A DNA stretch of 64,000 bases from Medicago truncatula (lineage: Eukaryota; Streptophyta; Magnoliopsida; Fabales; Fabaceae): assembly GCF_003473485.1 (NCBI RefSeq), contig NC_053046.1, forward strand, positions 134,001 to 198,000, read 5' to 3'. The notes under the pieces are model-generated. The model saw nothing but the letters and a program-made list of their open reading frames with translations, did no database searches and was not told the origin of the DNA. Shown here piece after piece: positions 11,003-23,960 of the stretch; the stretch's first letter is position 1; the number at the start of each line of letters is the position of its first letter. The position numbers were made by a program, and so were the translations under genes.

Positions 11003-12179
11003 CGTTTTCTTTTAATTCGTTTCTAAGGAATCGATTCAGATTCAATATGCAGATTTTTGATCCACAACAACATGTCTTACTTATAAACAAAAAAGTTGAT
11101 ACTATTCTATTAATTACCAAAATCTTCTCCATTTATTATTATGCCAATTCCATTCTTTTTTCACACGTTTTCATAATTACAACGCGTATATCCCATTTGT
11201 TTTTTCTTTTCAAAATACTTACTGCTTTACCTTCTTTTTTTTTAGGAATACTTTACATTTTAAATGAGGAACAAAAATATAATTTACCATAGGAAAAAAA
11301 AAAAGAAAAAGAGAGAGAGAGATTCTCATAGTTTTTTTTCTTTTTACTAACACGAACAGCAAATAAAAAAAAATAAAAAGGCTCGTTTTTAGTTTAGGAA
11401 GATAAATTATTATAATTATCGACTATATTTTATAATAAACAGTCAAAAGTGAAAAAGTAATTTTTAAGTTAATATTTTTTTTTGGTAGAAAATTTTTAAG
11501 TTTTTTTGTTTGGTAGTGGCCGGGGTTTGAAACCCAAACCTTACATATTTTATGCATCGTCCAACCAACTGAGCTAAGCTCACGAGAACAAATTTTTTTT
11601 AATTTAATATAATAACAAAAACTTTACCTTATTTTTTAAAGCTCGTTTTTATGAACTTTATTTCAAAAGTAGTTTAAAGGTCATAAAAATGCAGGGCCAA
11701 AAAAGAAAAAAAAATTATTAAAACTTTCAAATGTAATATATTATTACTAGCATTTAGACGACATGTATGTCCGTTCTTCTTATTGCGCTAACTAATACAT
11801 AATTATGAACGGTAATTTTTATAAAATTTTGATTAAAATTATAGATATAGATATAACATATATTTTGTATTTTATATTGTAGGAAATTATATTTGTCATT
11901 TCAAATGATACCACCAATATAATAACTATAATATTTCTCAAAAAAATAAACAAATATAATATAAATATTATCTTTTTGAATGAGACCAACAAATATTATA
12001 ATAATCAAATTTGTTTAAAGTTATAATCGAAAAAGATAGGCTAATTTTTTTTTTTTTTTGTGGTGGTCGAAGTTCGTACCCCGGACCTTGGGGAGTGCAA
12101 GAAGCTCTACAGAACCGGACCTCTAAAAACTATGGGTCTAAAAAAAATTATAATACCCACCCCCACTTAAATTAAAAAA
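11003..12179. other. Promoter side of C2 gene 1 and intergenic, with SINE-like debris
   Basis: AT-rich, without a gene. The minus strand at about 11490-11590 reads GAGCTTAGCTCAGTTGG, then GGGTTTCAAACCCCGGCC, which resemble tRNA A and B boxes, so it is probably a tRNA-derived SINE remnant. About 12045-12125 holds a second worn piece with a GTTCGTACCCCGGACC word. Confidence 0.45.
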
Positions 12180-15100
12180 CACTACAAGAAAATCAGCATT
12201 TTGCGACACCGCAATTGCGACCCTTATTTGCAACAGTTGTTGCGACAGTTATAGTGAACAGTCGCAGTTTTTTTTTTTTTAAATTAGAAGGCGCGTAGTT
12301 AATTGCCCATTCCCTGGCCAAATTTTTCATTCACTCCAATACTTAGTTTCACCTCCCGCTCTATCTCACTTTCCCAAAATTTTCTCTAAACCCTAAGACC
12401 CAATTATGTCTACGTCACTCTCAAATGTCAAAAAATTTCTCAATTTCATCCCCAAAGTCTTTGTTCCCTAAATCTTCTCACTCTCAATAGCTCACCCCCA
12501 AAACCTAACCTTTCAATCGGAGCTCAATCATGGTCAACTCACTCAATCGGTGCTCAACTCACTCACCCAATTGGTGTTATGTCTGAATCGGTGCTCAACT
12601 CAAAACCTCTTCAACAACATAGCCTCTTCAACAACACAACTATCCTCTCTCTTTCTCTGGTAACCCTCAAAACCTTATTAATCTTTTCTTGTTTTACGCT
12701 GTTGTTGTGAGTATTTTTAAAGTAATGTTATCCAGTAACCCATTGTTTCATTAAAATCTGTAACCCTGTTTTGAAATTTTGAGTGAAATATTAAAATGAG
12801 ATTTTACTACTTTTTTGAGTGAAATGTTGAAATTTGATGACCCAGTAACCCTGTTTTGTTGTTCTTGAAGTAATAATTTATCTTTTATCTATGCTGATTG
12901 TGAAGTTTAGGATTTGGAAGTGTTTGTGATTTGGAAGTTTAGGATTTAGTTTCCTATGTATAATTTTGTAGTAATTTTAAAAATCTTACTGTGAAAATGA
13001 ATTTCAGCAGAGTAACTGGTTTGTATTTTTCTTGTTATAGATTTTTTTTTTTTTTTTACTGTTTATGTCCAGGGGAATTGATGACGTCTTCTAACATTGG
13101 CCTAGTACTAGAGTGAACATGTGCTGTGAAAAAGCTTTCATAATACGTGTGTTCTTATGCTGATTCTTTGGTTTCTTTGTGATGAAATTCTGTATTTTTG
13201 CATTTTGGGTTTCTCTAAACCATTGCCGAGAAATTGAAAAAGGTTTAATTTGTTTTGTTTAGGATTAGTTGATCTGTGATATGGTTTGATTTTGTTGCTA
13301 TGGTGAATGATTTGAAATGTATTTTTCATTGCTATATGTATTTATAATTTTAGTGTGTGAAAAAAAAAGATACTTTAATCCTTTAATTGGTTGTTCAAAA
13401 TTTCATCAGTTGTAGGATGCAACTACAATGATTGTGGCTGTTGTTTATGATTTTTGACAACTGATTTCTTTTTTCTGAATGTGTTGTGTGAGCATTAGTG
13501 TGGTGAGATTGTTCAAAGGAAAGTGATTTCCATGACGCTTGTTGGGTGTGATGGCTTGTTCAACTGAATTCACTCGGTTATTCACTGTTGCAGGAGCATT
13601 TAATGTACTTTTCTTGCTCAGTTATTGTCTTTGAGATTCTTACCAACGAGTTTTGAAGCTGCTTCGGAATATTCAGTTCCTATCTTTTTGGTAATATTCA
13701 GTTCCTATTTATCTCAGTTTACATGCATATTGCATTTGATTTAGACTTTTCTCACATGCATATGCCTGAAATAAATTTTTATGCAAAATTAATTTAAGAA
13801 AGTGTGGTATGAAATATAGAATAATAAGGAGTGTTCTCAAAGTGTGCTGATATGTAATTTTAAAGAGTGGCGTTGTGTTAGTGGTGCAATGGTTTTTACT
13901 TGTGGCATGAGATGTGACATTTTATGTTAAGTTTTATTTTGGTTTTTAATTGGGGGCTGATATTTCAAGTCTATTCCTGAAGATAGAAAAAGTAGTAATG
14001 TACCCAATTTGACAAGGCTGTGAAATCTACGTGGATATGTTAGAAAAATATAATATTATAGATATACCACGAAAGATAAAAGAAAAGTTGATTATCATCT
14101 AGAAAAGCTTTAAATTAGACCTTGAATTTTGATCAGTTCGAATAATGTTTGGCTTTAGCTCTTGGTTGAGCAGTTACTGATAGGTCCAGGCAGAAGGGTG
14201 GGGCGTGTTTTTGTCATTAGATGTAGCAGGTGCAGTTTTGTATTGGGGGATAAATAGCTGCGTTTTTTGGTGCAGGTTTTTTAGTTTTGTGTCCCTTGGT
14301 CAATCCTCTATTGTTTTCTAGATTGGCTACTTTAGTCTTTGGTGAGCCGAGATCCAAGAAATCAGGTTTTAACTTTAACTGTAGTAGATTAAGTTTTTTT
14401 TACAATTAGTGTTGGAATCTTTTAAAAAATGTAGTGAAGTTGCAAGCTGCTGTTCGTGAGCACTAGGTTAGGAGGCATGTCACATTCAGATGGCACTAGG
14501 TTAGGTTCGCGAGTGAGTGTGTGGCTGCTATCTAATGCTATTGTTTACTTTATTTGAGGTGTTAATGTCACCAGATTCAAAGTCATTGGTAATTGTATGT
14601 CAGACTATTTAATGACATTGAAAACATCTTTAACGTGGTTGATTTATTTGAGGCTATAGATTATATGAGATATGTCTGCTATTTTCTGTTTTATTGGTGT
14701 TATTTATCAACATGTTAACTCTACTAACAAAATGCTTACAACAGATTCACAACAAGTCTGATTTGTTACGTGCATATTGTGTCGCTTTGCCATCTGCTCT
14801 GTTTGTGCATACTTCCTTTTGTGTCGCTCTCTGTTCTGCGCGCTATTGGTTTTTTTAACTCTGGTGCTGTTTATGTAAGTCTTTTTTCCCTCATGTTTTT
14901 TTATCTTCGACTGTTAAGTTTGCACATTTTTTCGATATGTTATTGTTGGAATTGCACATATTTGCTGATGCTATATTCTGTTAGTATAGATTATTTCATG
15001 CTTGCTTTCATGTATAGATAATTCTGATTATAGACCAAAACATTGGACAAGATTTGTCTTCTTCTTCTTATGTGAAAGAACAGTTGAAATTGATATGGAA

Positions 15101-15998
15101 TATGATACAAATTTTGGATATAAAATCATATGAAACTATCATTACTGAATGTTGTGTTTTTACTTTTATCTTGACAACTCTGGTGCTTTTTTTTAGCAAT
15201 ACAAGTACTCGAATATTGTGCCATTTATCGATATATTTGACAACTCTAGTGTTTTTTTTCAGTTTCAATATTGTGTTTCAATTTACTAATCATTGTCTTC
15301 TTTATTTTTCTTCTTCATTCAACCAACAAATTTAGAAACAAGAGATGGTAGACATTCATCGAAGTCTAGCTACCGCCTCGAGGATCATTGAAGCAACATC
15401 ATTAGGGAATATTTAGATATTTTATGGCTTATAATTTTGCTACAGTTGTTTTGAATGTTCAGTCATTAGTGTTTCGATTTTTTGAATGTTTAAATTTGGT
15501 GCTATATCTTTTGTTTTAGTTAAGTTGATGTATGGATCAAACTTCTTACTCTTGAATTATGTATATTTTTGCATTTCAAGTCTTTAGTAATATATTTATT
15601 TGTGATTGTCTTCAAATTCTATAGATAAAAAAAATGAAATCAGGCCATATCAAACAGTCGCAACATATTAAATATATATATATATATATATATATAAACA
15701 CTTGCGACTGTTCAACCAATCGTAGAAAATTAAATTTTAAATTTGACTTTTGCAACAGTTAGAAACTGTCGCAACTTCCTTGAAAACCATGTGAAAGATG
15801 TACATTTGCGACTGTTGGGAACTGTCGCAACACCTTTTGCGGCTGTTGGTGCGACTATTCTACGAAGGGTCGCAAAAGACAGTTGCGACCCCAACATCCG
15901 TGACTGTTAGGGAACAGTCGCAAATGTACATTTGCGACCCTTCTAACAGTCGCAATCAACGTTTTTAAAAGTCGCAAAATGCAGTTTTTCTTGTAGTG
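12180..15998. mobile_element. Non-autonomous CACTA (En/Spm) element
   Basis: The element starts CACTACAAGAAAATCAGC and ends GCAGTTTTTCTTGTAGTG, near-perfect terminal inverted repeats, with a 3-bp AAA target duplication at 12177-12179 and 15999-16001. The first 100 bp and the last 350 bp are packed with subterminal TTGCGACTGTT/AACAGTCGCA motifs in both orientations, the usual transposase-binding sites of this superfamily. The 3.8-kb interior has only short frames, a TA microsatellite near 15670-15696, and no recognisable transposase. It looks like an intron-rich or UTR-derived remnant, so mobility would have to be supplied in trans. Confidence 0.88.
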
Positions 15999-17474
15999 AA
16001 ATTACATGTTACTTTTTTTTCTTCTTCTGGACACGTATGAGTTTTTTCTAGACTCTAGTTCTACTTTTCGGACATAAATTTGATGCTATCAAACCACCAT
16101 CAATTTGTATAATCACTTAATCAGTCAATTTGAAAAGCTATTTCATTGAAATAATCACAACAATTATTTTTTTTCCGCATAAACCATTCGTTTTCCCCTT
16201 TCTACGAAGTAGTAGTGACATTCCAAGTGAAAACCGTTAAGTAAATTTCACCTCTCTTTCACTTAATTTTATTTTGTTTTGTTTCCTGTTTAAAAGTTCT
16301 TTTGATTTTGATTTCTTAATGAAACTTAGCTACACAAAAAAAAATCGTTTTTATTTTACTGAAGCCTATTCTAAAAATAGAACCAAGCCTCTTATTTCAT
16401 AGGAATGACCCTGCTTACATATAATATGCATTGTTCATACCAATTGAGTTAAGGCTCACGAAGATAAAGATAGTCTAGTTATAAAGGTAGACTAAGTATT
16501 TTTAAAAGAAAAAACTCCGGTCAAAATAAAGAAAAGAGACTAAGTATTTATTTTTAAAAGAAAAACTCCAGTCAAAATAAAGAAAAGAAAAAGCAAATGG
16601 AATACGCGTGAAGAGATAACTTCTGAAAATAGGATAATATATGGAGTTATTTTTTATTTTTTTTTGAAAGAAGGATAATATGGAGTTGGTATGACAATAA
16701 ATGCCCCTGATTTCCAGTCAAAAAATAAGTGCTTTGATTTTGTTAATTAACACTTTCTTCATCCTAATTATCTAATATATTTTTTCCAAAAAGAGTAAGC
16801 CATTTTGCAAAGATATTCCGTCTCAAATTAGATGTTCCGTTTAAATCTTACATGTTTATCAAAAAAATACTTAATAATATTAATTTTAATGGAAAAATGT
16901 GTTTCGGTTATTAAAATACTCGTATTAATTATATTCGGTAGAATAGTTAAATGATTGTTATACGAAAAATAAAAGTATGATAGTAAAAAAGAATAATAAA
17001 CATTATAAAAGAGACAACAAATATTAGACTGAAAAATAACGAAGATGATACGTTATTTGCGAAAGAGAAAGTATAGTATGATAATTAACATTTTCAATTT
17101 TTAATACAGGATCAACGCCTTTTTCCTTAAAAAAATTAAAAGACTTTTTTAAAAGACTTTTTTATAATGAAAAAGTCTTTTAGTATTCAATCAAGACTCT
17201 TTTCAATTTAAAAAAAGTTTTGTGTTATTCAATCAAGATTCTTTGTCATTTAAAAAAAGTCATGTGGTATTCAATCAAGACTTTTAATCACTTAAAAAAA
17301 GTCTAGTGGTATTCAAAATCATTCAAATTTCGAAGGATTGTTTAATAAACCAGATTTTGATGGATTTTGTTGGATTTTCCAGTGAAATTTTAATATGAAA
17401 AAGTCTTTCATAAAAACATGAGATTTCTTAAAATTATTTTTTTTCTTTTAAGATTTTACTCTCTCCCTTCTCTC

Positions 17475-17528
<54 letters not shown>

Positions 17529-18655
17529 ATTCCCTCTCTCTCTCTCTCTCTCTCCAGTTCTAGCTCTAGCTCTCCCGTAAAAAATAAAATAAATAAAAGA
17601 GTCTTTATTGAGATTTTGTGAAAGAGAGTGTGTTATGATATTTTTTTCAATTATTTCTTAAAATTCATAAAATCTGTTGAAATCTCTTGAAATCTATAAA
17701 ATCATTTCAAATTTTATGAATTAAATCTATTGAAATCCTTAATAGTCTTTTAAAATTATCAAAGTCATCAAAATCCTGCAAAGTCTTTTAAAATCTTCAA
17801 AGACTTTTTTAAACAAAAATTATCCTTTAAAATCATAATCCAATACACCCCCTAATATTGCTCGCATAATTTTCAGTTCATGAACTTTTACTTTACCTTG
17901 CTCGTTTTTCCGTTTTCACTATTTTTAATTGTATGTTTATTTCATCGTATTATTTGGTTATAAAAGATCTAACTTCTTCTTTGAGAAACATCTAACTTAT
18001 GTTATATTGTTCATATTATCGTTTGTAAAATTATTCCTATTCTAGAATTCAACTAATCTTTAATTAAAAATTTAAATATAATACTATACTAAAATAAAAT
18101 TGCAATTATAGTCTTCCTAAACAAATTGTAATTCTAACAGTTTCAACAAGTATTATAATTGAAAGATGAAAAAACCCGTTCAAAATCATGTATCTATTTT
18201 TATTTTGTTACATGATGGTATGAAATTTTCTTCATCGCTTAACAATGATTAATCTCTGCTCATAGACATACAAGATGTCTTGTTCCCATTAACCATATTT
18301 TTTGATATACATGAGACAAAAACCAAACCTCGGGGCTTGATCGCATCACATGTTTAAGAAGCTCAAGTCCCTTACCACTTGAACCAATCTATTGTTGATA
18401 AACTATGTACCTCTATAGATTATGACCGTTCGATTTCAAATCAATGATTAATATTCATTGCAACGTAAAAGTGAGTGAGTTATTTACAACAAGGAATCCC
18501 TTCTTTTGTTGCTTAAACCTTATATCCTCCGCACGCAACTGCGAAAATTAATTAAATTAGAAGAGACTCGTGTCATCTCATATATACGTTTCAGGTGGAA
18601 TCCTGTTTTTTTTTTAATTTTTTTTAAGTAGTTTCAATAAATAAATTATAGGAAA
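15999..18655. other. Intergenic, repeats only
   Basis: No gene is visible. The minus strand at about 16398-16462 has a worn tRNA-like word series (GCCTTAACTCAATTGGTA). Around 17120-17340, direct repeats of a (T/G)GTATTCAATCAAGACT-like unit alternate with A-rich tracts. AAAGACTTTT words near 17130-17170 and 17790-17815 face each other, suggesting a foldback repeat of about 700 bp. Confidence 0.4.
17480..17554. repeat. CT microsatellite
   Basis: A nearly pure (TC)n tract of about 50 bp is followed, after TAATTCC, by a second (CT)n tract of about 20 bp. The serine/leucine-rich open frame across it is an artefact of the repeat. Confidence 0.95.
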
Positions 18656-19715
18656 TGTTAACGAGTGTTCCCAAGATACTTTTTAAGTTTTTATGGAAAT
18701 TCATGTAATCACTGCATTTAAAATTGTAATAGTTAACTTTTAAAAAAAACACTCATCTCCACTCTCATGATAAAATATAAACATTCCTCCCCTTTTATTA
18801 AAAACATATTAGAAAATATTTCGCTCACCTCCTTCGAGAGAAGCTTGAATTACACTTCCCATTCATCTTATGTTAAAATATACGCTTTACTCTTTCAATA
18901 ATATTTTTTATTTCTAATAATCTAGTAAAAAAAAAAATCTAACAAACTTCAAAGAAAAACAGTACTGCAAGTCCATTTTAATATAGTCAAAATTTGAATG
19001 CATATTTTTCGCTATTTTTTATTCACAATTTCATTAACATGTAGTTTTAAACCATATTATAAAATACGAAACAACCCAAAATAAAACTAAAATATGTGAA
19101 AAAATTACTAAAATCAATTACATATGTTTACTTAAAAGTGAATTTTATACTCCAAATCATAAAATTAATAACAAAATATTTAAGTTTGATTATCATTGAC
19201 ATTTAAATTAAAAAGAAATAAATTTGTTTATTTTAATTGGTGATTTTAAATGGGAAATGTTATCTTGTGCGACACAAGTTAATGAGCTAAAAGTGGAAAT
19301 AAATTGTTGTAATTAATGCATTTGAATTTAATTCTTTAACTTTTGATTAATTGAATGCACAAAATTCAAGAGAATATTTCTACTTTGGGATTGCTTAACA
19401 TGCGTCCTTAGAGCACAAGTTAACATGACCCATTTTAAATTAGTATATATTGTAAAAATATTTATTTATGTTAAAATAGATTAAAGTGTACTGTATAGTT
19501 AATTATCAAGGGAGGAGGTAGTAATTCAAGCATCTCATAGGGGAGGGGAGTATAAATTTTACTTTTCAAAGGAGGGGATTGTATATTTTAACATAAGAGT
19601 GGAAGAAAATATAATTCAAGTTTCTCTTGGAGGGAGGAGTTGAGTGTTATTTACTCTTAAAATAATAATTTCTAAATTTAAGATCCTTAAAAAGTGTCTT
19701 AGGACCTTCGTTAAC
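18656..19715. mobile_element. Nested MITE cluster with GTTAACGAGTG ends
   Basis: The outer ends GTTAACGAGTGTTCCCAAGA (about 18658) and CTTAGGACCTTCGTTAAC (about 19695-19712) belong to the small element family also seen at 19803 and 20283. Inside is a foldback repeat, about 18750-19655, with facing CTTATGTTAAAATATA and TATATTTTAACATAAG arms. Inside that is a third element, about 19257-19432, with TGTGCGACACAAGTTAA and facing AGAGCACAAGTTAACA ends. No coding capacity. Confidence 0.5.
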
Positions 19716-19802
19716 AAGATCTATACATTATTCTTTTATTGTTTTTGTTTGAGGTAGTAAATGAATTATTCTATCTATCTCTTGATTTCCTTTCTGGGTT
19801 TT

Positions 19803-19957
19803 GTTAACGAGTGCCCCAGACACTCTTTAAGCATACCAAAATAAACAATTATTCTTTTAAAAAGTCAATATTTCAATTTGATTAGATACATTTTCATAAA
19901 TACTTATTACTTATGGTCCTTAAAGAGTGCTATATGGGCACTCATTAACATTCTCCT
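19803..19957. mobile_element. Small MITE, GTTAACGAGTG family
   Basis: About 155 bp with facing ends GTTAACGAGTGCCCCAGACA and TATATGGGCACTCATTAAC. It is the same family as the outer element at 18656 and the one at 20283. No open frame. The superfamily is not settled because target duplications are ambiguous. Confidence 0.6.
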
Positions 19958-20282
19958 TTCTTTAATAAGCATGTAGAAGGGTTCTCCTAAAAAAAACAAA
20001 CACGCAAGTAAGGGAGAAAATCGGCTAGGCCATATCAGGTTTTGTAAGGTATAAGTCTGGTGTATTTAAAAAATTATATGCATGAACCTGACCTATTTCT
20101 CGTCACACTAATATATCTGCTACTAAATAACCAAATCACATGAAGTCTTGAGTTTATGAAGAAAAAACTACAACAATATCTATAATGGAAGATATATTAT
20201 ATATTAAATATTTAATAGACCAACATGAAAGGTTTAATAATTTTTTTTTGTATGGTTTAGCTTGATTTGTTTAAAGGGAAAT

Positions 20283-20441
20283 GTTAACCAATGCCCCAGA
20301 CATTAGTTAAGCCCTTTAAAATGTAACTTATCATAAAATTATGTGTAATCAATGTATCAGAAATTGAAATATTTGATTTTTTTATAAAATGCTTCTTCTT
20401 TTGGAATCCCTAAAGAGTGTCGGGAGCACTCGTTAACAAGA
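20283..20441. mobile_element. Small MITE, GTTAACGAGTG family
   Basis: About 158 bp with ends GTTAACCAATGCCCCAGACA and GTCGGGAGCACTCGTTAAC. It is a third copy of this family within 2 kb, and lies just outside the Helitron 3' end. Confidence 0.6.
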
Positions 20442-20574
20442 TCTTTAGTAAAAAAAAAAAAAAAAAAAAAAGTAGGTGGGTTAATTTGGGGATGACGTGA
20501 CGAATAATAATATTTAAAGAAGACACACACGATACGGGTGATGTGATCTGTGTGCATATATTCAACTAGTAAAA

Positions 20575-20596
20575 TACCCGTGCATCCGCACGGGTA
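20575..20596 (-). other. Helitron 3' terminal hairpin
   Basis: TACCCGTGC, a four-base loop, then GCACGGGTA: a perfect 9-bp stem that ends 9 bp inside the CTAG terminus. A GC-rich hairpin here is the conserved 3' end signal of plant Helitrons and is thought to mark the stop of rolling-circle strand transfer. Confidence 0.9.
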
Positions 20597-21160
20597 CTGG
20601 TTGGTCGGGGATGATTTTTGGTAGTTTAGATTTGACAAAATGTATTTGTAAACAGTTTAACTTTAGAACATTCAAAAGAAAATTATTTTGAAAATTAAAT
20701 TATATATGTATTTGAATTTTAGTAATGAAAATGTTTAGATTGTATTAATGTATGATAAAGGAAAATATTAATATTAAATTATTTTGAAAATTAGATTGTT
20801 TGATTGTGATAGTAGTACAAAGGAAAATATTAATATAAACGTATTTTGATTTAGAAATAAAATTTCGTAACACAGTTATATTAAAACGTTAAATATTTGT
20901 GGTCGCAAACAATGTTTATAGATAAACTTATATTGTTGATTGAACTTAATATTTATAGATGATAGGACAAATTAATTGGTGGATATAATATTAAAATAAG
21001 TAAGGAGAACCTGAATATTAAAGAAATGTTATAGAGGCACAGTGGAAGTCGTAGAAAAAGGACAAAATCTAAGGCATATAGTTTCTATAACAATAAATTA
21101 TGAAATGCGTAGTAAATGTTAAAAGTAATATTACAATAATAATTTAGTTTGTAGTAGTAG

Positions 21161-22076
21161 TTAATAACGTCTATAAACTTTTTGAACAAAAATAATGTTT
21201 TTGGCCATAATTGAGTCGCATTTAAATTGGAGTAGACTTTTGGGAGAAATGTCATTGTGAAAGCAGAAAGATCTCCAACCACGTGTAATAATCACAGTTC
21301 TTGTATTGCTTTTGACATCCTTTTTGAAAACTAATTTACAAATAGTTATAGTATTTGATCCTCCACATACTCGTAGATACTCATGGTTTATGGTTTGGAA
21401 AAAAATTCCAAATGCAGGTGGTAGAATCTGAAATGTATCACATGGAGTAATAAATAAAATAAGATAATTAATCAAAAGTAACCGTTATTGTGTATAGATA
21501 ATTAAAGATGGAATGTTTACCAATTTAGAAGTTATTGGCGAAGTATCTGGCATATCAACTTCGAATGTAAGATCTTTAAGACATGAAGTAGTTAATGTAT
21601 GATATCGTGGATATTCATTGTTTGGTGTAGAACCGTTGAAGAGTTTGATCAGGAATATACTATTTCCTACATATGTAAAAGACATTAGTGGATTTGATGT
21701 TATATTATAATAATTTCTGAACTTGTCCCAACCCCTTATAATTATTGGCATGAGCATAGATTTGTTAAATTCAACTTCATGAACATTTGCTAAACCATCA
21801 ATTAATGTCCATTGGTCATCAAGTTCATCAAAAAGTTCAGCAATAGTAAGGGGGTCTAATTCACAGATAACCTGTTATATAAATAAAATGATTTTAGTGC
21901 AATGTAATCATAATTTAGTAGAAAAATAAATTAATAATAAATAATAGATATACCTCTGTGCAAACTGCAATGAAGAAAGGTCTATTACTTTCAGAAGTCA
22001 TCATTGGAGCTATGCTGCAATTAACTGATCTTTGATTTTGTGGTAGTTCACTAATTAATGAAGAACTTGATTCCAT
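21161..22076 (-). CDS. Two-module B3-like DNA-binding protein, Helitron cargo
   Basis: Three exons, 21954-22076, 21521-21871 and 21161-21427, join in phase 0 with GT-AG sites to give 246 aa. Two B3-like modules are visible. The first, about residues 30-125, ends PIIIRGWDKFRNYYNITSN then SIFLIKLF. The second, about 150-246, runs from SKLILPPAFGIFFQTI to ITRGWRSFCFHNDISPKSLL and IIFVQKV. The pattern of a strand, GW..F, a polar loop and a final F.V.V strand is typical of plant B3 (REM-like) domains, which bind DNA in the nucleus. It is the gene closest to the Helitron 3' end. The call rests on fold-level pattern, not on a search. It appears intact. Confidence 0.65.
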
Positions 22077-22881
22077 TGTAAGTGTGTATTGGTCTGCTGT
22101 GAGCTATTGAAGTTGTATTTATAGTGTCCATGTCCAATTCAAAATTTTACTATACTTATATGAATAATACAATATATTATTATACGATGTGTATTAGAGT
22201 AGTTGGGAAAATAAATAAAAGTATGTTTGGCTTTAAAAAAAGTTATAATGAAGTTTCCTGATAAAATTACTTGTTTTGACAGCTAAGAGAGTTGGTCAAT
22301 AAAATGTTTTGTGGGAAAGAGTTATATTAAAGCTGAGCATGATATATAGATGTGCAGTACACCATGAATAGAGATATTGAATGGTCATTCATGAATAAAA
22401 GATTTTGAATGGTCATGTCACAATTGTAAATGTTTTTTATTTTGTTGTTTTGTGAAATCAGGAATCTTTGCAGGGTATGCAATAGTTGATGTGAATTGAT
22501 GTTTTGTTCTTAATGATGTATTATTTAAATTGAAAGAAGTAGTAGTTTTTTTTTTTTTGAAGAAATGAAAAAAGTAGAAGTTAGATATTGGTCTTCTACA
22601 TTAGTCATACAAATTGAATAATAAAATCAAAATGGTCATTATATTTAAAAAAATAACAAAATTAAAGGAAAATAATTACATCAGAGGCTAAAATAAATAA
22701 ATTAAGTGAATAGATTTGTAAAATAACTAAATTAAAACCTATAAAGCAAAGTAAACTATTAAGAAAGAAATTGGACGCGGTGAAAAAATTAGGAGACATA
22801 AATAGTCTGAAGAGGTAGATATTGATGAACTTATAGTAGCATTTATTGTAAAGAAGAATATCTAAAGTATTGTCTTGAGTA

Positions 22882-23034
22882 CTCCATCAGTTTAAAAATA
22901 TAAGCAAAATTTATTTTATAGGTTTATTTATTTATTGATGTATGTGGTTTATAATGGAAAAGTGAATTTGGTTATAGTAGCGTTAAATGAATGAACCTAA
23001 AAAGTGAATTTTACTTATATTTTAAAACGGAGAG
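22882..23034. mobile_element. Stowaway-like MITE inside the Helitron
   Basis: About 150 bp with ends CTCCATCAGTTTAAAAATAT and TATTTTAAAACGGAGAGA next to TA dinucleotides, as in Tc1/mariner MITEs. It lies in the upstream region of the 170-aa B3-like gene and is missing from the duplicated upstream region at about 25250. Confidence 0.55.
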
Positions 23035-23371
23035 AATAATTTGTTTTGATTAACAATAAGCTTAGAAATATAGATTTGTATTTATACTTTTTGTCTGTTG
23101 TGTTTGATTGAAAAGTCATATAATAATTTATGCTTTCTGTACGTTTTTTTGGAAGAAATATGGGCAAAGTTTGTACGGCATATGTTTACTATAATAATTT
23201 TTTTTTTTTTGTGAGAGAATGTGTACTATAATAATATATTGTTGTATATTATAATAATATATAGTAGGGATATTATTTGACCCTTTTTGATGCTTTAAAT
23301 AGTAACATTACTGATAAATTTTCTTATACTTTGTGTTCCCAGTATAGTAAATTTTGTTGTGGAATTTGAAA

Positions 23372-23960
23372 ATGTCTTCCTCCAGAAAGTTAGATTTTGA
23401 TGCATCAAGCAGCAGTGTTGATACAAAAAAGATTGATGTAGCCGAAGATGTTGTAGCAGAGAAATCTGAAATTGTAATTGTTGACAATTACCGTGAGCCA
23501 GTGGAAGTGCCTCCATTTTTGAATGTTAAAAGAAATTCATGGGAGATTATTGTGAATGAATATCATGTACATCCAAATCACAAGCTTGTAAGTATTATTT
23601 ATATAAGTTTCTTTACAATTTTAAATTGGATTAATTCTAAAATAATTTATTTTGAATATGTAGCGTCTCCCTCATCACCTTACATATGAAGGTGTTTTGA
23701 GTTCTGATAAGAACATCATGCTCACTCAACTTGATAGAGATCAAGATGCAGTTGATGCATTTGGTTGTGAGGTTGTTGCTGATGAAGTAGATCCTCATAA
23801 GAGATACATAGCTAGTGGTTGGCATGCATTTGTTAAGGCAAGTCAAGTTGAAGTTGGTGATAGGTTGTTGTTCTCCATTGAGAATTATGATAAGAATATC
23901 TACGTTCGTTTTGTCTATGAAAGTGACATTGACAGTGAATATGATAATTGGAGTGATTAA
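23372..23960 (+). CDS. Single-module B3-like protein, Helitron cargo
   Basis: Two exons, 23372-23587 and 23664-23960, give 170 aa. The first about 50 residues are Ser/Asp/Glu/Val-rich and probably disordered. Residues about 55-155 look like a B3 domain: RLPHHLTYEG, then DAFGCEVVADE, then RYIASGWHAFVKASQVEVGD and RLLFSI..IYVRFV, the last part being the classic GW..FV..LkvGD.l.F B3 pattern. The tail is acidic. The start is the first ATG in the frame; the frame remains open upstream through non-ATG codons. The gene is transcribed opposite to RepHel and RPA within the same Helitron. It appears intact; the name is an inference from pattern. Confidence 0.65.

Noticed and set aside
11490-11590. Possible functional tRNA gene from A/B-box words
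   Set aside because: The cloverleaf is not complete and the anticodon arm is not formed; better read as a SINE remnant.
12400-15400. Host gene inside the CACTA element (several short frames and intron-like T-rich stretches)
   Set aside because: No frame longer than about 90 codons and no recognisable domain; kept as non-coding interior.
17418-17621. Ser/Leu repeat open frame
   Set aside because: Produced by the CT microsatellite; no gene signals.
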